Source: Bacteroidales bacterium UBA3810
Lineage (GTDB): Bacteria > Bacteroidota > Bacteroidia > Bacteroidales > Paludibacteraceae
Length of the DNA stretch: 64,000 nucleotides
Assembly (NCBI GenBank): GCA_002368645.1
Contig: DFEE01000015.1
Location: 1-64,000 of the forward strand
Reading direction: 5' to 3'
In this document: positions 33,017 through 41,523 of the stretch, piece after piece
Position numbering within the stretch: the first letter of the stretch is position 1
Layout of the letters: each line of letters opens with the position of its first letter
Program-made: the position numbers and the translations under genes
The notes under the pieces: model-generated
The model's input: only the letters and a program-made list of their open reading frames with translations
Database searches by the model: none
What the model was told of the DNA's origin: nothing

Positions 33017-34600
33017 ATGCTGGTAAAGATTTACAGTGCGGCGCCGGTGGGGATAGAGGCTGTGCCGGTGACGATAGAGGTTCACTCGGTACCGGGGTTT
33101 GATTTCACGTTAGTGGGATTGCCGGACAGCGCCGTGAAAGAGTCGCACGAGCGTATCTTGGCTGCACTGACCGTGAACGGGCTGGAGACCCTCCGTCGGT
33201 CATACACCATCAACATGGCACCGGCAGACATCAAGAAAGAAGGCGCGGCGTTTGACCTGCCGTTGGCGGTAGGCATGTTAGCCGGAGCAGAAAAACTGAA
33301 GGTTCAGGAGTTAGCGAAATACATGATCATGGGTGAGCTGTCGCTCGACGGTTCGCTGCAACCGATACGGGGTGCACTACCTATTGCTTTGGCAGCCCGC
33401 AAAGCCGGGTTCAAGGGACTGATACTGCCGGAAGAGAATGCCGAGGAAGCGGCTGTGGTGGAAGGGATAGAGGTGTACGGGTTGAGAGACCTGACGGATG
33501 TAGTACGGTTTCTGAACGGCGAGAAGAGAGACGAACTGGATCCTGAGGAGACATGGGAGCCGGTGAAGGTAGATACGGATGTGTTGTTCAAGGAAGCCTC
33601 CTACCCTACGGATCTGGATTTTGCGGATGTGCGGGGTCAGTACAAAGTGCGTCGGGCGGTGGAGATAGCCGCAGCGGGCGGACATAACATGATCATGGTA
33701 GGTCCTCCGGGAGCCGGTAAGAGCATGATCGCCAAAAGGATACCCGGCATACTGCCTCCGCTGACGCTTGAAGAGGCGTTGGAGACGACGAAGATACACT
33801 CCATCGCCGGACTGACGAACAAGAAGAGAGGTGCCGGCGGCAGCGGTCTGATCGTTGAACGGCCGTTCCGGGCTCCGCACCACACGATCACCGATGTAGC
33901 GCTGGTAGGCGGAGGACAGAACCCGCATCCGGGCGAGATCAGTCTGGCGCATAACGGTGTGCTGTTCCTTGACGAGCTGCCGGAGTACAAACGGTCGGCG
34001 TTAGAGGTGATGCGGCAACCGTTAGAGGATAGGCATATCACGGTAGCACGCACCAAAGAGACGGTCGATTATCCGGCGTCATTCATGTTAGTAGCCGCCA
34101 TGAACCCCTGCCCGTGCGGTCATTACGGAGAGAACAACCCGGCGCATCCGTGTACGTGCACTCCGGCGCAGATACACCGGTATATAGGCAAGATCAGCGG
34201 TCCGCTGTTAGACCGAATAGATATCCAATGCGAGATAGAGGCCGTGCCGTACGAGCAGTTGCGGGACACCCAGCCGGGCGAGAGTTCGGCGGCTATCCGT
34301 GAGCGTGTGCTGCGCGCCCGGGCAAGACAGAACGAGCGGTTCAAGGACAGTAAGATCGTACATTGCAACGCCATGATGAGCGCCAAGATGGTACGGGAGT
34401 ATTGCGTGATAGACGCAGAGAGCGATAAGATGTTAGAGATGATGATGGGTAAGTTAGGGCTCTCGGCGAGAGCGTATGACCGGATATTGAAGGTAGCGAG
34501 GACGATTGCAGACCTGGAAGGCAAAGAGGCGATTGAGAAGAAACACCTGATGGAAGCGATCTCGTACCGGTCGCTGGACAGAAACAATTGGGCGGGATGA
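33017..34600 (+). CDS. comM: YifB/ComM-type AAA+ ATPase
   Basis: 527 residues. The N-terminal domain begins MLVKIYSAAPVGIEAVPVTIEV, with GLPDSAVKESHERI; the AAA+ domain has Walker A GPPGAGKSMIAKR (about 230-242) and Walker B GVLFLDELPEY, followed by FMLVAAMNPCPCGHYGE and the C-terminal Mg-chelatase segment. Family members such as ComM are hexameric helicases that promote branch migration during natural transformation and recombination. Complete, with the expected length near 510 residues. First gene after the 32902 promoter, 35 bp before pheT. Confidence 0.93.
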   Translation: MLVKIYSAAPVGIEAVPVTIEVHSVPGFDFTLVGLPDSAVKESHERILAALTVNGLETLRRSYTINMAPADIKKEGAAFDLPLAVGMLAGAEKLKVQELAKYMIMGELSLDGSLQPIRGALPIALAARKAGFKGLILPEENAEEAAVVEGIEVYGLRDLTDVVRFLNGEKRDELDPEETWEPVKVDTDVLFKEASYPTDLDFADVRGQYKVRRAVEIAAAGGHNMIMVGPPGAGKSMIAKRIPGILPPLTLEEALETTKIHSIAGLTNKKRGAGGSGLIVERPFRAPHHTITDVALVGGGQNPHPGEISLAHNGVLFLDELPEYKRSALEVMRQPLEDRHITVARTKETVDYPASFMLVAAMNPCPCGHYGENNPAHPCTCTPAQIHRYIGKISGPLLDRIDIQCEIEAVPYEQLRDTQPGESSAAIRERVLRARARQNERFKDSKIVHCNAMMSAKMVREYCVIDAESDKMLEMMMGKLGLSARAYDRILKVARTIADLEGKEAIEKKHLMEAISYRSLDRNNWAG

Positions 34601-34635
34601 GAGGTTAGAAAAATATATAAATACATAGATAGAAA

Positions 34636-37173
34636 ATGAATATTTCTTACAAGTGGTTGAAACGCTACATCAACCTGCAGGACGATGCAGAGACGGTAGC
34701 GAAGATCCTGACCTCCATCGGTCTGGAGGTAGGAACAGTAGAGGAAAAAGAGACCATCCGCGGTGGTTTGAAAGGGTTGGTAGTAGGCGAAGTGCTGAGT
34801 TGCGAAGCCCACCCCAATTCGGATCACCTGCATCTGACGAAAGTGAACGTAGGCGGAGTGGACGCCCAAGGCTCCACGGTAGATGAGCAAGGCAGGCATA
34901 TCCTACCGATTGTGTGCGGTGCACCGAACGTAGCCGCCGGACAGAAAGTGATCGTAGCCACTGTAGGCACGGTGCTTTATGATGGAGAAGAGAGTTTCAC
35001 GATCAAGAAGGGCAAGCTGCGCGGGGAGGACTCGTTCGGCATGATCTGCGCCGAAGATGAGATAGGCGTAGGAACCGACCATGCAGGTATTATCGTGCTG
35101 CCGGCAGAGACTCCGGTAGGCATGAGCGCCGCCGAGTACTACCACGTAGAGAACGACACGATCATCGAGGTAGATATAACCCCGAACCGTTCGGACGCTG
35201 CGAGCCACTACGGCGTAGCAAGGGATCTGTATGCGTATTATAAGAGCCGTCAGCAGTCAGCCATCAGCCTTCAGAAACCGAGTGTAGAGGCGTTCAAGGT
35301 TGAGAGCGAGGAGTTGCCGATCAAGGTAGTAGTGGAAGCGCCGGAGGCTTGTCCGCGCTACACAGGCGTGAGCATCAAGGGCGTGGAAGTCAAAGAGAGT
35401 CCGGAATGGCTGAAGAACAGTCTGTTAGCTATCGGTCTCAGGCCAATCAACAATATCGTCGATGTAACGAACTTCGTGCTGCACGAGTGCGGTCAGGCGC
35501 TGCATGCTTTTGACGCCGACAAGATCAAAGGCAATGAGATACACGTGCGTTATGCCAAGCAGGGCGAGAAATTCGTAACCCTCGATGGTGTTGAGCGCGA
35601 AATGGATGCCCGTGACTTGATGATTGCCAACCAAGAGGAGGCGATGTGTATTGCCGGTGTGTTCGGTGGACTGGAGAGCGGCGTGACGGAAGGGACGAAG
35701 AACGTGTTCCTTGAGAGCGCCTATTTCGATCCCGTGACGATCCGTAAGACCAGCCGCAGACACCAACTGCAAACGGACGCTTCGTTCCGTTACGAGCGCG
35801 GATGCGATCCTAACAACACGATGTACGTGCTCCAACGCGCGGCGCTGCTGATCCAGGAAGTAGCAGGCGGCAAAGTGGCGATGGAAGTAGTAGATTTAGT
35901 CGAAAGTCAAAAGTCGAAAGTCGAAAGACCTTTTGCACCGTGGGAGGTGACGATCGATATTCAGCGCGTGAACAGCCTGATTGGTAAAGCTATCGGCGAA
36001 GAGACGATAGAGACGATTCTCAAGGCATTAGAGATTGAGATCATCGCCAAGCATAGCGACTGCTGGGAGTTGCGTGTGCCGCGGTACCGGGTAGATGTAC
36101 AGCGTGAGTGCGACGTAGTAGAAGATATACTGCGTATCTACGGGTATGACAATGTGGAGTTCCCGGAGAAACTGAACACGAGTCTGTCGTACAGCGTGAA
36201 GCCCAACCCGGAGCTGCTGCGCCGCAAGATAGCCGAGCAACTGACGGCACAGGGATTCAACGAGATACTGAACAACTCGCTGACGCGCGTTGCGTACTAC
36301 GAGAAATTGGAGCAGATGCCGCTGAACGAGTGCGTGAAAATCATGAACCCGCTGAGTCAGGACCTGGGTGTAATGCGACAGACGCTGCTGTTCGGCGGAT
36401 TAGAGTCCATCGCCCGTAACGCGAACCGGAAGAACAGCGACCTGAAGTTCTATGAGTTCGGCAACTGCTACCACTATAATGGGAAATTACGAATGACGAA
36501 TGACGAATTAATTCAAAACGACCCATTGAAAGCATACTCCGAAGAAGCACACTTGGGTATCTGGCTGACGGGTAACAAAACCGCGCAGAGTTGGGTACGC
36601 AAGGAGGAGAAGACCAGTTTCTATCAACTCCATGCGTATGTGAACAATATCCTCGTGCGGATGGGTGTCGATGTGAGCAAAGTGACGGTAGAGCGGTTAG
36701 AGAACGAACTGTTCTCCGACGGTCTGGTGCTGAAAGCCACTAACGGCAAGGCATTAGGTTTCATCGGTATCGTGAGCCGCAAGCAGCTAAAGGCCTTTGA
36801 CATCGACCAGGAGGTCTATTACGCCGATTTAGATTGGCAGGCACTGGTTAAGCAGAACAAACAGTACAAGGCTGTGATCAACGACCTGCCGAAATATCCG
36901 GAGGTGAAAAGAGACTTCGCGCTGCTCGTAGATAAGAACATCGAGTTTGCAGACCTCGCCCGTGCGGCGTTCGCAACCGAGAAGAAGCTGCTGAAAAACG
37001 TGTTCCTGTTCGATGTTTATGAGGGCAAGAACCTGGAGGCAGGCAAGAAGAGTTATGCGCTGTCGTTCATTCTGCAGGACGCGGATAACACACTCAAAGA
37101 CACGCAGATAGAAAACGTGATGAACCGGCTGAAGGCCACATTTGAAGAGAAATTCCATGCTACCCTCCGCTGA
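34636..37173 (+). CDS. pheT: Phenylalanine-tRNA ligase beta subunit
   Basis: 845 residues: N-terminal EMAP-like tRNA-binding domain (about 44-150, LVVGEVLSCEAHPNSDHLHLTKVNVG), B3/B4 editing domain, B5 domain (VDVQRECDVVEDILRIYGYDNV) and the C-terminal FDX-ACB anticodon-binding domain (LPKYPEVKRDFALLVD). It edits and binds tRNA-Phe with PheS, which is not in the window. The length is slightly above the usual 790-820. The excess coincides with three heptamer arrays in frame (35247-35274, 35899-35926, 36486-36513), translated as SRQQSAISLQ, VESQKSKVER and LRMTNDELI. Confidence 0.95.
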   Translation: MNISYKWLKRYINLQDDAETVAKILTSIGLEVGTVEEKETIRGGLKGLVVGEVLSCEAHPNSDHLHLTKVNVGGVDAQGSTVDEQGRHILPIVCGAPNVAAGQKVIVATVGTVLYDGEESFTIKKGKLRGEDSFGMICAEDEIGVGTDHAGIIVLPAETPVGMSAAEYYHVENDTIIEVDITPNRSDAASHYGVARDLYAYYKSRQQSAISLQKPSVEAFKVESEELPIKVVVEAPEACPRYTGVSIKGVEVKESPEWLKNSLLAIGLRPINNIVDVTNFVLHECGQALHAFDADKIKGNEIHVRYAKQGEKFVTLDGVEREMDARDLMIANQEEAMCIAGVFGGLESGVTEGTKNVFLESAYFDPVTIRKTSRRHQLQTDASFRYERGCDPNNTMYVLQRAALLIQEVAGGKVAMEVVDLVESQKSKVERPFAPWEVTIDIQRVNSLIGKAIGEETIETILKALEIEIIAKHSDCWELRVPRYRVDVQRECDVVEDILRIYGYDNVEFPEKLNTSLSYSVKPNPELLRRKIAEQLTAQGFNEILNNSLTRVAYYEKLEQMPLNECVKIMNPLSQDLGVMRQTLLFGGLESIARNANRKNSDLKFYEFGNCYHYNGKLRMTNDELIQNDPLKAYSEEAHLGIWLTGNKTAQSWVRKEEKTSFYQLHAYVNNILVRMGVDVSKVTVERLENELFSDGLVLKATNGKALGFIGIVSRKQLKAFDIDQEVYYADLDWQALVKQNKQYKAVINDLPKYPEVKRDFALLVDKNIEFADLARAAFATEKKLLKNVFLFDVYEGKNLEAGKKSYALSFILQDADNTLKDTQIENVMNRLKATFEEKFHATLR
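35247..35274. repeat. Heptamer array in pheT, four units (CCGTCAG type)
   Basis: CCGTCAG CAGTCAG CCATCAG CCTTCAG, in frame after the B3/B4-preceding linker (YKSRQQSAISLQKP). Confidence 0.85.
35899..35926. repeat. Heptamer array in pheT, four units (GTCGAAA type)
   Basis: GTCGAAA GTCAAAA GTCGAAA GTCGAAA, in frame (VESQKSKVER), between the editing and B5 domains. Confidence 0.9.
36486..36513. repeat. Heptamer array in pheT, four units (ATGACGA type)
   Basis: ATTACGA ATGACGA ATGACGA ATTAATT, in frame (LRMTNDELIQ). The same unit type forms the intergenic array before pepT. Confidence 0.9.
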
Positions 37174-38689
37174 TCAAAACGAGATACTGAGAAGAAGGAC
37201 GTTCGCCATCATCTCCCACCCGGATGCAGGTAAGACGACGCTGACCGAGAAACTGCTGCTATACGGCGGTGCTATCCATGTGGCGGGTGCGGTGAAGAGC
37301 AACAAGATCCGCAAAACGGCTACCTCGGACTGGATGGAGATAGAGAAACAGAGAGGTATCTCTGTGGCCACCTCCGTGATGGGTTTTGACTACCGGTGTG
37401 GCACCGAAGCCGGCAATGCGCAGCAAGATGTTACCTACCATATCAATATCCTTGACACCCCGGGTCACCAGGATTTCGCGGAGGACACGTTCCGCACACT
37501 GACAGCGGTGGATAGCGCGATTGTGGTGATTGACAGCGCAAAGGGTGTGGAGACGCAGACACGGCGGCTGATGGAAGTCTGCCGGATGAGGAAGACCCCG
37601 GTGATGGTGTTTATGAACAAGATGGACCGCGAGGGCAAGGATCCGTTCGACCTGATGGACGAGGTGGAGAAAGAGCTGCAGATCAAGGTGACGCCGGTGA
37701 CCTGGGCGAACGGTCAGGGACTGAAGTTCGAGTCGGTCTTTGCGCTGGACAACCGCCCAAAAGAGGTAAGCGGCAAGCTCGCCGAAGACCTGGAGATGGT
37801 AGATGGCGTGTACCCGGAGTTCGACAAAGAGGCGTATCTCCGGGGCGAGTTAGCGCCGGTGTTCTTCGGCTCGGCGTATAAGACCGTAGGCGTACAGGAG
37901 CTGCTGAATTTCTTCGTGAAGAACGCTCCGAGTCCGCGGCCCGTGACGGCAGAAGAGCGGGCAGTGGAGCCAATGGAGGACAAGTTCACGGCGTTCTGCT
38001 TCAAGATCCACGCGAACATGGACCCGAACCACAGGAGCTGTATCGCGTTCTTCAAGATCTGCAGCGGTAAGTTCCTGAGGAACACCTATTATTATCACGT
38101 GCGCAAGGACCAGCAGATGCGTTTCGCTGCTCCGACGTGCTTCATGGCGCAGAAGAAAGAGACCGTCGATGAAGCGTTTGCAGGCGATATAGTGGGTCTG
38201 CCGGATACGGGTAACTTCAAGATAGGCGACACGCTGACCGCCGGAGAGAAACTGCATTTCAAGGGGCTGCCGTCATTCTCGCCGGAGATGTTCAAGTATA
38301 TTGACAATGCCGACCCGATGAAGCAGAAACAGCTGGAGAAAGGTATCAACCAACTGATGGACGAAGGTGTGGCGCAGCTCTTCGTGAGCCAACTGAACGG
38401 ACGGAAGATCATCGGTACGGTAGGTCAGTTGCAGTTCGAGGTGATCCAATACCGGCTGGAGCATGAGTATCAGGCCAAGTGCCGGTGGCAACCGCTGCAG
38501 ATGTACAAGGCGTGCTGGATAGAGAGCGAGGATGATGCGGAACTGGAGATGTTCAAGAAACGCAAGGCGCAGTACATGGCGACGGATAAAGAGGGTCGCG
38601 ATGTGTTCATGGCGGACAGCGCGTATGTGCTGAACATGGCGCAACAGGATTACAAGCATATTAAATTCCACTTTACGAGTGAATTTTAA
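37157..38689 (+). CDS. prfC: Peptide chain release factor 3
   Basis: 510 residues from the ATG at 37157. A TTG at 37142 is also in frame, but the ATG gives the usual short N-terminus. Translational GTPase motifs: ISHPDAGKTTLTEKLL (G1), RGISVATSVM (G2), DTPGHQDFAEDTFRTL (G3), MNKMDREG (G4). RF3 releases RF1 and RF2 from the ribosome after termination. It overlaps the pheT stop by 17 bp. Complete. Confidence 0.95.
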   Translation: MLPSADQNEILRRRTFAIISHPDAGKTTLTEKLLLYGGAIHVAGAVKSNKIRKTATSDWMEIEKQRGISVATSVMGFDYRCGTEAGNAQQDVTYHINILDTPGHQDFAEDTFRTLTAVDSAIVVIDSAKGVETQTRRLMEVCRMRKTPVMVFMNKMDREGKDPFDLMDEVEKELQIKVTPVTWANGQGLKFESVFALDNRPKEVSGKLAEDLEMVDGVYPEFDKEAYLRGELAPVFFGSAYKTVGVQELLNFFVKNAPSPRPVTAEERAVEPMEDKFTAFCFKIHANMDPNHRSCIAFFKICSGKFLRNTYYYHVRKDQQMRFAAPTCFMAQKKETVDEAFAGDIVGLPDTGNFKIGDTLTAGEKLHFKGLPSFSPEMFKYIDNADPMKQKQLEKGINQLMDEGVAQLFVSQLNGRKIIGTVGQLQFEVIQYRLEHEYQAKCRWQPLQMYKACWIESEDDAELEMFKKRKAQYMATDKEGRDVFMADSAYVLNMAQQDYKHIKFHFTSEF

Positions 38690-38707
38690 GAATTAAATAA
38701 TACTATT

Positions 38708-39988
38708 ATGAAAAACAAATCTTTACAAATCCGCCTCATCGTGATGAACTTCTTGGAGTTCGCGGTATGGGGCGCGTATTTAATCTGCATGGGCCGTTAC
38801 CTTGCCGAGCACGGCATGGGTACGCACATCGGTATTTTCTACTCTATCCAGGGTATCGTGTCAATCTTCATGCCCGCACTGATGGGTATTGTAGCGGACC
38901 GATGGATTCCGGCGCAGAAGTGCCTGAGTCTGTGCCACCTGTTAGCCGGTCTGTTCATGGGCGCTGCGGGTGTCTATGGTCTGAGCGCCGGCGACGCTGT
39001 GCAGTTCGGTCCGCTGTTCACGCTCTATGCGCTGTCGGTAGCGTTCTTCATGCCGACGATTGCGCTGACTAACTCGGTTGCGTTCAACGCTCTGGTGAAA
39101 GCAGAGATGGACACGGTCAAAGATTTTCCGCCGATCCGAGTGTTCGGTACGGTCGGCTTCATCGCCATGGAGTGGTGCATCGATCTGATGGGTTACCAGG
39201 CTACGGCGCATCAGTTTGTAGTCAGCGGCGGTCTGAGTCTGCTGTTAGCCGCTTATTCGCTGACACTGCCGAACTGCGAGATCAAGAAGACAGAAGGCAA
39301 GGTGGATCTGGTAGAAGCATTGGGACTGAAGGCGTTTGCGCTGTTCAAGCAGAAGAAGATGGCGCTGTTCTTCATCTTCTGTATGTTCTTAGGCGTGAGT
39401 CTACAGATCACCAACGGTTTTGCCACTCCGTTCCTCGGTAGTTTCGCCGCTGCACCGGAGTTCGCAGAGACGTTTGCGGTACAGCACAGTACGATGCTGG
39501 TGTCGATCAGCCAGATCTGCGAGGCGGTATGTATATTGCTGATTCCGTTCTTCCTGAAACGGTTCGGTATCAAGAACGTGATGCTGATGGCCATGTTTGC
39601 GTGGGTACTGCGTTTCGCGCTCTTCGGCGCCGGTAATCCTGCCATGCCGGGTGTGCTGCTGTTCGTACTGAGCTGCGTGGTGTACGGTTTTGCATTCGAT
39701 TTCTTCAATATCTCCGGTGCGCTGTATGTAGATCAGGAGACGGACCCGTCGATGCGGTCGAGCGCCCAGGGTCTGTTCATGGTGATGACCAACGGCGTAG
39801 GTGCTACTATCGGTACGTTAGGTGCGCAAGCGATTGTAAATAAGAATGTCTATGCGCTTGGTCAGGCGGCTGAGTTTGCGCAGGTATGGGACGGCTGGAA
39901 GATGTCGTGGTACACGTTCGCAGCGTACGCGTTGGTAGTCGCTATCGCGTTCTGGATTATCTTCCCGAAGACTCCGGTGAAGAAATAG
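38708..39988 (+). CDS. MFS transporter, nucleoside:proton symporter-like
   Basis: 426 residues with about twelve hydrophobic segments. The start LRIVMNFLEFAVWGAYL-like segment (IRLIVMNFLEFAVWGAYLIC), GRYLAEHGMG and FPPIRVFGTVGFIAMEW match the NupG/XapB branch common in Bacteroidota. It probably imports nucleosides at the inner membrane. It starts 19 bp after prfC. The stop codon lies at the start of a GTGTACG heptamer array. Confidence 0.88.
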   Translation: MKNKSLQIRLIVMNFLEFAVWGAYLICMGRYLAEHGMGTHIGIFYSIQGIVSIFMPALMGIVADRWIPAQKCLSLCHLLAGLFMGAAGVYGLSAGDAVQFGPLFTLYALSVAFFMPTIALTNSVAFNALVKAEMDTVKDFPPIRVFGTVGFIAMEWCIDLMGYQATAHQFVVSGGLSLLLAAYSLTLPNCEIKKTEGKVDLVEALGLKAFALFKQKKMALFFIFCMFLGVSLQITNGFATPFLGSFAAAPEFAETFAVQHSTMLVSISQICEAVCILLIPFFLKRFGIKNVMLMAMFAWVLRFALFGAGNPAMPGVLLFVLSCVVYGFAFDFFNISGALYVDQETDPSMRSSAQGLFMVMTNGVGATIGTLGAQAIVNKNVYALGQAAEFAQVWDGWKMSWYTFAAYALVVAIAFWIIFPKTPVKK

Positions 39989-40022
39989 TGTACGGTGTAA
40001 AGTGTATGGTGTACGGTGTATA
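39988..40022. repeat. Heptamer array spanning gene border, five units
   Basis: GTGTACG GTGTAAA GTGTATG GTGTACG GTGTATA. The first unit begins at the last base of the MFS stop codon, and the fifth supplies the GTG start of the GldF-like gene. Confidence 0.92.
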
Positions 40023-40681
40023 AGAAGGAACTTCGATATTATTTCTCGACGCCGATTGCGTATATCGTGATCGGGTTGTACCAACTGGCGATCAGTCTCT
40101 TCCTATGGGTGATCCCGGGTCAGTGGAATATCATTGACTCGGGGTATGCCCAAGTCGATGGATTGTTCCAGTTGAGTCCATGGCTGTTCATGCTGCTGTG
40201 TCCGGCACTGACGATGCGTCTGTTATCCGAAGAGCGACAGAGCGGGATTTGGAATCTCATTCGCACGAAACCAGTATCATTAACAAAAATCATGGTATCC
40301 AAATATCTGGCGGCATGGACCTTAGTGTTGATCGGTCTGCTGCCGTGTTTCGTGCATTATTTTGTAGTGGCGTACATGGCGGAACCGATGGGTAATTTAG
40401 ATAGCGGTGCTTTCTTAGGATCGTTCATCGGACTGATCCTGCTGAGCGGTACGTTCATGGCAGTGGGGCTACTCTGCGCCACGGTAAGCAAGAGCCAGAT
40501 TGTATGTTTCATCTGCGGAGCGCTGAGTTGTTTCGTGCTCTACTGGACGATCCTACAGGACCACTACTCCGCCCTCTCGCGCGGGGTGCTGGATCTAAGG
40601 GATGTATGTTTCTTCGCCACGATAGCCGTGATAGCTATCATCGGCGCTATTTTCACCATTGACAAACTGACCCGCAAATGA
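40016..40681 (+). CDS. gldF: GldF-like ABC-2 permease with GTG start inside a repeat
   Basis: 221 residues, six hydrophobic segments. YKKELRYYFSTPIAYIVIGLYQL is the N-terminus of GldF permeases, followed by LLCPALTMRLLSEERQSGIWNLIRTKPVS. GldF is a subunit of an ABC transporter linked to gliding and surface assembly in Bacteroidota, but it is widespread in non-gliding species. Here neither GldG nor the ATPase GldA is adjacent. The only start in reach is the GTG of the last heptamer unit, so a few original N-terminal residues seem to have been replaced by the repeat. Confidence 0.8.
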   Translation: MYKKELRYYFSTPIAYIVIGLYQLAISLFLWVIPGQWNIIDSGYAQVDGLFQLSPWLFMLLCPALTMRLLSEERQSGIWNLIRTKPVSLTKIMVSKYLAAWTLVLIGLLPCFVHYFVVAYMAEPMGNLDSGAFLGSFIGLILLSGTFMAVGLLCATVSKSQIVCFICGALSCFVLYWTILQDHYSALSRGVLDLRDVCFFATIAVIAIIGAIFTIDKLTRK

Positions 40682-41199
40682 CACGAATAGGCGTATTGAG
40701 CGATACACACGGGCTGCTGGACAAACGCGTCTTTGAGCATTTCAAGGATGTGGATGAGATCTGGCATGCCGGCGACATCGGCAGCGACGAGGTACTGCGC
40801 AAGCTGCGGGAGTTCAAGCCCACACGGGCGGTGTATGGCAACATGGACAGCGGCGATGTGCGGTACTCGTTGAGTGAGTTCTACCGGTTCAAGGTAGAGG
40901 ATGTGAATGTGCTGATGACCCATATAGGCGGTTATCCGGGGAAATACAACCCGTGGCTGATACCGATGTTCCGCAAGGCTCTGGAGCATTATGACGATCC
41001 AAACCAGCGGATTGATCTGTTCGTCTGCGGACACAGCCACATTCTGAAGATCCAATATGACAGCACCTATAAATTCCTGACAATAAACCCCGGCGCAGCT
41101 GGTAAACAGGGATGGCAGCCTTGCCAGACACTGCTGCGGTTTACCATCAACGGAAGCAAGATTGACGACTTGGAAGTGATTGAGTTGGAACGAAAATAG
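40678..41199 (+). CDS. YfcE/MJ0936-type metallophosphoesterase
   Basis: 173 residues: RIGVLSDTHG (metal-binding D and H), IWHAGDIGSDEVL, AVYGNMDSG and VCGHSHILKI, which are the five motifs of calcineurin-like phosphodiesterases of the YfcE family. It hydrolyses phosphodiester bonds of unknown physiological substrate in the cytoplasm. Its ATG overlaps the GldF-like stop by 4 bp. Complete. Confidence 0.92.
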   Translation: MTRIGVLSDTHGLLDKRVFEHFKDVDEIWHAGDIGSDEVLRKLREFKPTRAVYGNMDSGDVRYSLSEFYRFKVEDVNVLMTHIGGYPGKYNPWLIPMFRKALEHYDDPNQRIDLFVCGHSHILKIQYDSTYKFLTINPGAAGKQGWQPCQTLLRFTINGSKIDDLEVIELERK

Positions 41200-41251
41200 C
41201 CATTTTGCAAAGTACATTTTACAATTTATGTTGCATAACATATAAATAAAT

Positions 41252-41282
41252 TTGGTCATATCAGAAAAAAGCAGTACCTTTG
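41252..41282 (+). promoter_or_regulatory. Bacteroidota promoter, A-tract type
   Basis: TTG (41252-41254), 20 bp, TACCTTTG (41275-41282). The spacer is GTCATATCAG plus six A. It is followed by no ORF but by the structured RNA candidate. Confidence 0.85.
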
Positions 41283-41287
41283 CACCG

Positions 41288-41455
41288 GATTTGAGAGAGA
41301 ACCAAATCCCACTAACAAGACCAATCTTTTTTGTACCTTAAATAAACAGACTAATACCTTAGAAAAACAGACGTCGCGATGACGGCTGTTTTCGCTTTGA
41401 AAAAGAGCACCTCACTATACATAGCTTCCGTCCCATGGGCGGGAGTTTTTCGTAA
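41288..41455 (+). ncRNA. Structured small RNA candidate of about 165 nt
   Basis: A strong promoter is followed at once by hairpin GGATTTG/CAAATCC (41287-41309), a central hairpin AAAACAG-A-CGTC/GACG-G-CTGTTTT (41364-41392) and a terminal 9-bp hairpin with TTTTT (41425-41450). No ORF fits the interval, and dnaE has its own promoter after the terminator. Size, single-gene unit and layout would suit a housekeeping RNA such as 6S or the Bacteroidales-1 motif, but the class cannot be assigned by eye. Confidence 0.6.
41425..41450 (+). terminator. Rho-independent terminator of the RNA unit
   Basis: CTTCCGTCC-CAT-GGGCGGGAG, nine pairs including two GT pairs, followed by TTTTT. Confidence 0.75.
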
Positions 41456-41473
41456 AAAAATACGCACTCGGAC

Positions 41474-41504
41474 TTGCATATATCAGAAAAAAGTTGTAAA
41501 TTTG
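41474..41504 (+). promoter_or_regulatory. Bacteroidota promoter of dnaE, A-tract type
   Basis: TTG (41474-41476), 20 bp, TAAATTTG (41497-41504). The spacer is CATATATCAG plus six A. Confidence 0.85.
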
Positions 41505-41523
41505 CAGCCTAATTCGGATAGAT

